A DNA stretch of 64,000 nt from contig NC_080541.1 of the NCBI RefSeq assembly GCF_028640845.1, positions 178,352,502 through 178,416,501 of the forward strand, read 5' to 3'. Positions within the stretch are counted from its first letter, which is position 1. Each line of letters opens with the position of its first letter. Both the position numbers and the translations under genes were made by a program. The stretch is from Ahaetulla prasina (lineage: Eukaryota > Chordata > Lepidosauria > Squamata > Colubridae). Of the stretch, positions 57,501 through 64,000 are shown piece by piece. The notes under the pieces are model-generated. The model searched no databases. It was not told the DNA's origin and worked only from the letters and a program-made list of their open reading frames with translations.

Positions 57501-60500
57501 TACTGCTGTACAAATAATCCTCAAGTTATTACCCAATTGGGGCCATAATTGTCAACAGTAGGCAAGGCAATAGTTACCATAACTGAATTGCACCTGATTT
57601 TATGACCTTTTTGCTACAGTTGTTAAGTGAATCAGGTGGTTATGAAGCAAAACTGATTTTTCCATTGACTGTGCTTGTTGCTTGTTGCCTGGGAAGATCA
57701 CATGACCCTGAGATGGTACAACCATTATAAATACATGCCAGTTGCTAAGCATCTGAATTTGGTCACATGACCATAGGGCTGCTACCATTATAGTAAGCAT
57801 GAGGACTAGTCATATGTCACTCTTTTCTCTGTAATTTCCATTGCTAAACTGATAGCTGTAGGTAGAGGACAACCTGTTCTGTAGTAATAAATCTTGGAAT
57901 AGCCAAAAATAAATGTTTACTGTTTCTAATTTGGATCTACTGTATGAAGAATGCTCTTATATCCCCACTCTCCTTTTACTCTTTGTAACCTTTTTTTTAA
58001 TGATATAAGTAGGATATTGTAGAGGTTGCAGAATAGGACAACATTCCAGCAGAGTAAAATAAATTTAAGGTAGCAATTTCTTATAGCTTGGAAGCCATAC
58101 TTCTAAATTTGCATTACAGAAGCATTTATTTGCAACTATCTTGCACTGCTAATTGGGTATCACAAGACTATCTGCTGGTGAAAAAATACCTTCCATTTCA
58201 AGGTGTCCTGTACCGTATACCGTATCTGATATACCATGTGTTCAGCTAGTTCTTCTAGTGGGGAGGCCCACTCCAGCCTTAGTATATTTCTGTCTATTGA
58301 AGCCTCCAGTATTCTTGGGGGAGCAGTGTGTACTATAACAGGAGAAAAGGAGAGAGGAGCTAGTTAGGTCAGCTTAGCTTCATGTGGAAGCAGTATTGCA
58401 TATTTTCTAATATTGATGTTCTTTTGATGCTAGACCATTCCAGGACAGCTCACTCTTTTGAGCTGAAAGTCCTGATGGTGCTGAGGCCAAGAGATGCTGA
58501 AGATTCTTACCCACATGGTACAGTTTGAATGGCTCTTCAAAGTAGCTGATCTCTTGCTCACTCTGGTTGATAGTCACCAGGATCGAAAGGTATTGAGTGT
58601 TGCTAGGCTGGAAGGTGCATGTGCAGGAAGCAGGGTCTTTCTTCTTACATTTGTGCCAGATTTGCCCTCTGCAAATTAAAATGGACGATAGTGATATGAT
58701 GATGAGTTGATTGCTAGAACTATCTGAATTTGTCTTTTAAACAGTTCTTAAATTATCAACCACACTTACATTTTCCTTGACAGTTAGTACTCGTGAGTAG
58801 GAAATCCGTAGTGAGTCACAGAGAACAATTAGAAATAAAGAAACAATTAGAGAGCATTTCACCGAGGCAGCCTTCGTCGGTGCCATCTTGGAAGTATCTT
58901 TTCTTTTATGTACACTGAGAGCATATGCACCAAGACAAATTCCTTGTGTGTCCAATCACACTTGGCCAATAAAATTCTATTCTATTCTATTCTACTCCCA
59001 AGTTCTGTTTAGGCTTTCCCTCCAATTTAGGCGAGCCCACTAACCATATTGGAATGAATATGATTAGCGAGATTTGTTAAGTTGTAAAAAAAAATCTAAA
59101 ATGTGCCACCATCACTCCATCTATTCATCATTCCTGTTGTGTTATAATTACCCATCATCCCTTTCTATTGATTACCATAGGCCCATGATGGCAAACCTAT
59201 GGCATGGGTGCCACAGGTGGCACATGTAGGCACGCGAGCGTTGCCCTAGCTCAGTTCCAGCGTGCATGGGCGCACTGGCCAGCTGATTTTCAGGCCTTCC
59301 AGTCCCACCAGAAGTCAGGAAATGGGCCACTACCGGCCTTGGAGGGGGTGAGGAAGACCATTTTCACCCTCCCCAGGCTCCTAGAAAGCATCTGGAGCCT
59401 GGAGAGGACAAAAAATGGGCCTACCGGGCCCACCATGCCATCGTGTGCCAAAAGCGGGGGGAGCACGAGGGGGTCATGTGAACATGTGTGGCGGGGCAGG
59501 GAACATTGAATTATGGGTGTGGGCATGCACATGTGCAATCCCCCCACATTCCCCCCCGCTTTTGGCATGCAATGGCAAAAAGATTAGCCATCACTGCCAT
59601 AGGCCATTTGAAATATATAGGCCCTGTGAAGAAGATGCATTACCAGGGCCGAGATACAGAAATGAGAAATGAAACAGGCATTGCAGTAGAGCCTCCTCCT
59701 AAACCTATTATGGTTTGAGACTTAATAAACACTAAATAGGTGAGGTTGTTGTGAGTGGCACAAAGTCCGAGTGGCACAAACTGTTATTAACACACAGTTG
59801 CCTGCAATTACAATTACTGCAGGCTCGAGTCCCACCAGGCCCAAGGTTGACTCAGCCTTCCATTCTTTATAAAGGCAATGAGTTGACTTTGTATATAAAT
59901 ATACAAATAGGATGAGACTATTGCCTTACACAATGTAAGCCGCCCTGAGTCTTCGGAGAAGGGCGGGATATAAATTCAAATTTTAAAAAATAAAATAAAA
60001 TAAAAAGCCAGTCACTGTCAAGCAACAAAGAAGCAGGACTGATGTGATATCATTTTTAACTGCTGTGTTAGGACTGGAGAAACAGGTTCAAGTTGCCATT
60101 CAACTTGAATGAAATTCGCCTAGTAAGCTTTGGTCAGCTTCTTCAACTCAGCCTAATGTTTTTCCCAGGGTTGCTAATGTTAAATAGGTAACTTAAACAG
60201 GAGAACTATCTATGCCATCAAAACAATTTGAAAGTAGGGTGGGATTTGCATTAATTAAATGTTCGTAACCTTGCTTGGTAACCTAAGCTATCAAATATGA
60301 CTCAGAGCGATGCCTATACGTGTATGCCTAGTTTTGTGTAGTGGTGTAGGCTAAAACCCAGGAGATTGCGAGTTCTAGTTCCAACTTAGGCACAAAGCCA
60401 GCTTGGTGACCTTGGGTCGGTCACTTTCTTGTAGCCCTAGAAAGGAGGCAATGGCAAATCACTTCTGAAAAACATTGTCATGAAAATTGTAGGGACTTGT

Positions 60501-60819
60501 CCAAGCAATGCCCAAGAATCAGAAACAATTGAACGGAAGAAAAAGAAATGCCTATACTGTATACGTATGTGAAAACTGAAGAACACTACTTGGAATGGTA
60601 CCTGGAACAGGAGCAAAAACACAAACTTTGGGACAGAACAGGAAAGAGAAGACCCGGTACTGTTCATTTGTCCATCTAGTCACCTTGTGCTGCTGCTGCT
60701 GCTGTTGCTTTCCATCCAGTACAAGCGGCTGTGAAAAGGGCCAGACCTCAGGAGCTTCTTGTTCCACTGGCAGTGCAATTGATACAAGTCTGGAGTGAAG
60801 CAGTGCAGACCAATTGCCT
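51561..60819 (-). CDS. MPL: MPL, thrombopoietin receptor (partial: membrane-proximal ectodomain, TM and cytoplasmic tail)
   Basis: Class I cytokine receptor that signals through JAK2/STAT in megakaryocytes and stem cells. Seven minus-strand exons are identified: 60819-60684 and 58668-58511 (third fibronectin-type domain, with CxxPDLxxxxCQW and IWxxC patterns), 58332-58190 (start of the fourth domain, LEW and YQIRY), 53873-53726 (WSTWS box), 53590-53503 (transmembrane), 53404-53311 (box 1, LWPRIPDLHHVL) and 51989-51561 (box 2-like region, LLEVL, and tail). Phases fit throughout. The exon run matches human MPL from GLQCF to the C-terminus. The mammalian juxtamembrane RWQFP motif is absent, and tail tyrosines are in YMVL, EYFDD and TYLLM contexts. 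Signal peptide, first two domains and first WSxWS box were not found up to 64000, so the gene is truncated by the window. EPOR is the main alternative; synteny and the PDLHxVL box favour MPL. Confidence 0.92.
52069..52302. mobile_element. hAT element (short form)
   Basis: CAGTGGTGAGTTTCAA...TGAAATCCACCTCTG with TCTTTATG/GCTTTATG flanks (52061-52068 and 52303-52310). It lies in an MPL intron, just upstream of the tail exon. Confidence 0.85.
52739..53289 (+). repeat. Solo retroviral LTR in an MPL intron
   Basis: TGTAAGAAGTTAGTACCC to TTCTTCCAACA, collinear along its length with the LTR at 14676-15201. No internal retroviral sequence is adjacent. It is antisense to MPL, and its right edge is 21 bp from the splice donor of the box-1 exon. 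Confidence 0.85.
53910..54280. mobile_element. TA-flanked MITE in MPL intron
   Basis: CAAGTAGTTCTCCATTTAC...GTTGAGGACTATCTG with TA on both sides. The interior has TTAACAACTGCAG-type words. Confidence 0.75.
54290..54658. mobile_element. Second, more decayed copy of the TA-type MITE
   Basis: The right end AAGCAAGGACTACCTG followed by TA is clear; the left end is decayed. Adjacent to the previous copy. Confidence 0.55.
54715..55313 (+). mobile_element. 5'-truncated L1 3' end with target duplication
   Basis: Contains the same 3'UTR words as the L1 at 31015 (ACAATACCCTGTATTCTGTT, CTGGGAAGTC), G runs, a long purine-rich stretch (about 54955-55190) and an A tail. The duplication AAAAAGCTTCTGGGCAGT is perfect (54697-54714 and 55314-55331). 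Antisense to MPL. Confidence 0.9.
55625..56215 (-). mobile_element. LINE 3' end, same family as 1-1245
   Basis: GACAGGAACGGTAGGCAC, GGGGTGAGGTCAATAGTAGA and AATGAGTTCCAAGCATTAAC in order. Positions 55980-56210 are collinear with 30-240 of the window. Confidence 0.85.
56216..56835. other. MPL intron, no feature seen
   Basis: Unique AT-rich intron sequence with short frames only. Confidence 0.5.
56838..57270. repeat. 433-bp direct repeat, left copy
   Basis: Nearly identical to 57365-57797; I see only a few single-base differences. It includes part of a TA-type MITE. The two copies are separated only by a short LINE 3' fragment. Confidence 0.95.
57271..57364 (-). mobile_element. Very short L2-like LINE 3' fragment between direct repeats
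   Basis: Minus strand: about 75 bp of LINE 3'UTR ending in three AATAG units (at the left in this view). Its truncated end shares AAAAGAAAA with the flanking target, a microhomology junction. Confidence 0.92.
57365..57797. repeat. 433-bp direct repeat, right copy
   Basis: Partner of 56838-57270. Lies about 0.4 kb downstream (in MPL sense) of the exon at 58190-58332. Confidence 0.95.
58888..58998 (+). mobile_element. L2-like LINE 3' fragment with ATTCT tail
   Basis: TCTTTTCTTTTATGTACACT, then CACTTGGCCAATAAAATTC and ATTCT units. About 110 bp, in an MPL intron. Confidence 0.88.
59183..59596. mobile_element. hAT MITE
   Basis: CCATGATGGCAAACC...TTAGCCATCACTG with a perfect duplication CCATAGGC (59175-59182 and 59597-59604). 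Confidence 0.88.
59745..59998 (+). mobile_element. tRNA-derived SINE with CCGCCCTGAGTC tail
   Basis: GGCTCGAGTCCC is a B-box-like word; GGTTGACTCAGCCTTCCAT is in the body; the tail reads GCCGCCCTGAGTCTTCGG followed by AAATAAAA. Confidence 0.75.
60325..60550 (+). mobile_element. Decayed squamate SINE
   Basis: GTGACCTTGGGTCGGTCAC and GGAGGCAATGGCAAATCAC, then CATTGTCATGAAAATTGTAG and AACAATTGAACGG, a known squamate SINE tail arrangement. Confidence 0.65.
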
Positions 60820-60899
60820 CTGTCCAGAAAGGAAAACAGACGCAGAACAATTTGACAGCAGCTTTTTTCAGTACTATTTTGTGTTCCCACATGCAACAC

Positions 60900-61094
60900 A
60901 TGACACTTTGCAGAGAGTGGCCTATCCACAGAATTGTCTTCTAAAAACTCTATGCCACTAAACTACACTCCCCAAATCTCTTGCTACTGGTCATACCGAG
61001 TGAGGCTGCTTGGAAATGTGGCTCAGAACATCTGCAGAGCTCTAGCTATCTATCCTAAAGATGTCCTTCATGCTTTTCAGAACATTTCTTGCAT
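60900..61094. other. Unique sequence upstream of the first recognised MPL exon
   Basis: No feature seen; presumed MPL intron. Confidence 0.4.
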
Positions 61095-61102
61095 GGTCTA
61101 AC

Positions 61103-61392
61103 CAAAGGTGGGTTTCAGCAGGTTTTGATCAGTTCTGGAGAACCAGTAGCGGAAATTTTGAGTAATTCAGAAAACCGGTAAATACCACCTCTGACTGGCC
61201 CCGCCCCCATTTATTCTCTGCCTCCTGAGTCCCAGCTGATTGGGAGGAAATGGGGATTTTGCAGTAACCTTCCCCTGGAGTGGGGACGGAATGGAGATTT
61301 TACAGTATCCTTCCCCTGCCACGCCTACCAAGCCACGCCCAGCAAGTCACACCCAAACAACCAGTAGTAAAAAATTTTGAAACTCACCACTG
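61103..61392. mobile_element. hAT element (short form)
   Basis: CAAAGGTGGGTTTCAGC...TTGAAACTCACCACTG with GGTCTAAC/GCTCTAAC flanks (61095-61102 and 61393-61400). Confidence 0.88.
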
Positions 61393-61401
61393 GCTCTAAC
61401 T

Positions 61402-61536
61402 CAAAGGTGTCAAACTCATGGCCCTTGGCCCAGATGCATCATGTGCTGGCTCCGTCCCTGCCCAGTTTAGTGAAGGGGGAAAAAGTCCCAACACGTCATG
61501 TGACGCCGCCATTATGGCATGAGTTTGACACCCCTG
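61402..61536. mobile_element. hAT MITE immediately adjacent to the previous one
   Basis: CAAAGGTGTCAAACTCATGG...ATGAGTTTGACACCCCTG. CTAACT abuts both ends. The left end lies 9 bp from the neighbouring element. Confidence 0.8.
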
Positions 61537-61839
61537 CTAACTCCTTCCCCTTAGAAATGTTTCATGAATTTATTCTTTATTATAAAATGTGAAAAAAACC
61601 ATCATTAACAAGAAAAATAATTATATTTAGATTTTTTTATTGCTGTGCCTTAGAAGCAAAACTCTTTCTGGAAAGGAAAGGACCAACCTGAATTTGTAGA
61701 AAGTTGGGGCACATCTAGATGGAAGATTCCTCCCCCTCTGGTTTGTGTGTGTGCGAATAAAGAAGTAAGAAGATGCAGAAAAATGACCTGAAAACCAAGC
61801 CCTATCTAACAAAATGAAATTCGGTGGTGAGAAAAATAA

Positions 61840-63083
61840 GAGTTTATGTTTAGGCAAGGAAAACTAAAAGAACAGACATAGTATGGGCGGTACCTGGCTC
61901 AATAGTAGTAATTACGAGAGGGATCTTGGGCAGGAGTGAAATGTAAAATTTGTTACTACTGGTTCTGTGGGCGTTGTTTGGTGGGGGGGGATGTGACTGG
62001 GTGGGTGTGACCAACTTTTTTTTCCTTTTAAAAACATTTTTTTAAAAGCCTCTGATGATCAGGCAACTCAGTTAGGATTGCCAGAGGAGCCTTTTAAAAT
62101 CATTTTTTCTACAACCTCTTCAGCCGAAGAGGTTGTAAAAAAAATGCTTTTAAAAGCCTCTGATGATCTCAGCTGAGCCACGCGATCATCAGAGGTTTTT
62201 TTTTTTTAACTTTTAAAAGCATTTTTTCGGCTGAAGAAAAAATGCTTTTAAAATTTAAAAAAAAACCCTCTGATGATTGCACAGCTCAGGTGGCCATGGG
62301 GGTGGGGCCGGGATTTTTGCTATCAGTTCTCCAAACCGTCTGCCACTATCGCTACTGGATCAGGTGATCAGGTCTGAACCAGGAGCATTTGACCCCTGAT
62401 CTTGGGGTCCTGGTAGACAATTTATTTATTATTTATTATTTATTTTATTCGATTTTTATACCGCCCTTCTCCCGAAGGACTCAGCAGTGTGCTGCAGCTG
62501 CCAAAAAAACCAGCACAGTTGTAGGCTTCATAAACACAGGGCTAGAATCAAGATCATGTGAAATGTTAAGATAACTTTATAATGCCTTACTTGGTAAGAC
62601 CACACTTGGAATATTGAATCCAGCTTTAGTCACTATGATATAAAAAAGATGTTGAGATGTTGAGAGTGCAATGAACAGCAACGAAGATGATATGGGACTG
62701 GAGACTAAATTATATGAAGAATGGTAAAGGAATTAGATGTGTCTAGTTCAGTGACAAGAAGAAGTGATGGGGTAACATGATAGCAGTGCTCCAATATCTA
62801 AGGGGCTGCCACAAAGAAGAGGTGGGTCAACCTAGTCTCCAAAGAACCTGAAGGCAAAACAAGAAGCAATGGATGGAAACTTATCAAGGAGAGAAGCAAC
62901 CTAGGAGATTTTGTGACAATTAGAACGATTAATCAGTGGAACGACTTGTCTCCAGACATTGTAGGTGCTCCAACACTGCAAGTTTTTAAGACAACCATTT
63001 GTCTGAAATGGCATAGGTTTTCCTGCTTGAGCAGGGGTTGGACTAGAAAACCTTCAAGGTCTCTTCCAACTCTATTATTCTGA
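61840..63083 (+). mobile_element. CR1 LINE 3' half, plus strand, interrupted by hAT and SINE-tail sequence
   Basis: The CR1 block ERDLGVLVDN is split by the hAT element at 61931-62398. Downstream words include GGGGTAACATGATAGCAGTG and the 3' terminus AAGGTCTCTTCCAACTCTAT near 63060-63080. An A/T-rich element tail (TTTATACCGCCCTTCTCCC) is inserted at about 62420-62490. Confidence 0.85.
61931..62398. mobile_element. hAT element nested in CR1
   Basis: CAGGAGTGAAATG...CATTTGACCCCTG with a perfect duplication ATCTTGGG (61923-61930 and 62399-62406). Hairpin arms (CTCTTCAGCCGAAGAGG) match those in the 3776-4395 element. Confidence 0.92.
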
Positions 63084-63811
63084 AGGCACAGATTTTTAAA
63101 GTGAAAGATAATAAGGGATTTCTCATAAAATTCCATAAATGAGGCATGACAAATTTAGAAGAATATTCAGACAAGGAAAAATATAATACACTTAACAGGG
63201 GCAGGGGCAGGGAATTAGATCAAAGGACCAACTACTGCCTTTGGAGCCAGATTCAGCCTAAACCAGAGCCAGTTGTCTGTCCCATCACCATGTTTGGGGG
63301 AACATAAAATTAAATTCAATTGCTCCATTTTGCCTACAGTATCTACCTTCCCAGGAAAAAAAGCTGCCGACACAAAATGACTGAAAAAATTATTGCCACA
63401 ATTGGGTGGCACAAAGCATATTACACACTGATGAGCTGTAATATCTAAACTATGCCAACTGCTGTTTGCTTGCTCTGGACAATAAAAATGGGGATGGTAA
63501 TGTTAAAAAGTCTACTAAATCTTCTCCTGGCACAAGGACTCCGGTGAACTAGTCACATATTTGAGAAGCTAGGCAATATTTTTTAACAAGTGCCTTTTGA
63601 TTCAGTTAATGTAATTGTGTATTGCTAGAATCATTGTAAGGAAATTGACTGAATTAATATCTAATTGGGTCAAGTGCTAGCAGAACTGTTAGGAAGTAAA
63701 CATCCAAACTGAGCAGGGAAGCAAATTTTGAACAGAAACACATGCAAGAATTAATGAAAAGAAGTTAGACCTTATGCCCTGGTTGAGTTTGCCCTCCATA
63801 TGCTCTCCAAT
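63084..63811. other. Spacer, no MPL exon recognised
   Basis: A 65-codon minus-strand frame (63412-63215) has no cytokine-receptor features. If MPL continues, its next upstream exon lies beyond the window. Confidence 0.4.
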
Positions 63812-64000
63812 AAAAGGGCGCACAATGGCTCAGCAGTTGAAGATGCTGAGCTTGTCAGCTGGAAAGCTGACATCCTAGGTTAAAGACCCAAGTGTCATGT
63901 GACAGTGTGACCTCCCATTACTTTCCCTAACTCCTGCCAATCTAGCAATTCGGAAGCATGCAAATGCAAATAGATAAATAGGTATCACTTTGGTGAGAAT
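63812..64000 (+). mobile_element. Sauria-type SINE head, cut by the window end
   Basis: GGGCGCACAATGGCTCAGCA (A box region), a tRNA-like head, then CTAGCAATTCGGAAGCATGC, collinear in reverse with the copy at 26205-26500. Confidence 0.85.

Overview
This window looks like nuclear genomic DNA from a squamate reptile, most likely an advanced snake. The evidence is three multi-exon vertebrate genes with GT-AG introns embedded in a reptile-type repeat mix: CR1 and L2-like LINEs, a squamate L1, Sauria-type SINEs whose tail resembles Bov-B, many hAT-like short elements with 8-bp target duplications, and LINE 3' ends that run into AATAG/ATTCT microsatellites. No prokaryotic or organellar features are present. 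Species cannot be fixed from the sequence alone. || Gene layout: ELOVL1 (+, non-coding first exon near 19.0 kb, coding 28858-37054), CDC20 (-, coding 46816 down to 41245) and the C-terminal two thirds of MPL, the thrombopoietin receptor (-, exons from 60819 down to 51561; N-terminal exons are not found and probably lie beyond 64000). The order and relative orientation (MPL and CDC20 on one strand, converging on ELOVL1) match the human 1p34.2 block in inverted view, which supports orthology. ELOVL1 (287 codons) and CDC20 (505 codons) join with all exon phases in register and no internal stops, so both look functional. || Region by region: 1-18.5 kb is nearly all repeats (LINE reverse-transcriptase remnants, a Tc1 transposon with a nested hAT element, a composite hAT element carrying a minisatellite, a CR1, and the 3' part of an endogenous retrovirus interrupted by another hAT element). 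18.5-19.7 kb is a CpG-rich promoter block for ELOVL1. 19.7-37 kb is ELOVL1, whose introns hold SINEs, a Tc1/mariner remnant, an L1 and hAT elements. 37-41 kb is the convergent intergenic spacer. 41.2-47.6 kb is CDC20 with its promoter. 48-51.5 kb is repeat-rich spacer. 51.5-60.8 kb is MPL. 60.8-64 kb is repeats that probably lie in an MPL intron. || The genes do not form one pathway: ELOVL1 makes very-long-chain acyl-CoAs in the ER, CDC20 is the mitotic APC/C activator, and MPL is the thrombopoietin receptor. Items most worth checking are a 433-bp direct duplication flanking a tiny LINE 3' fragment at the end of an MPL intron, an L1 inserted 29 bp from an ELOVL1 splice acceptor, a solo LTR about 20 bp from an MPL splice donor, altered KEN and CRY degrons in CDC20, and absence of the mammalian RWQFP motif in MPL. 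I found no evidence of a wholly new biological system.
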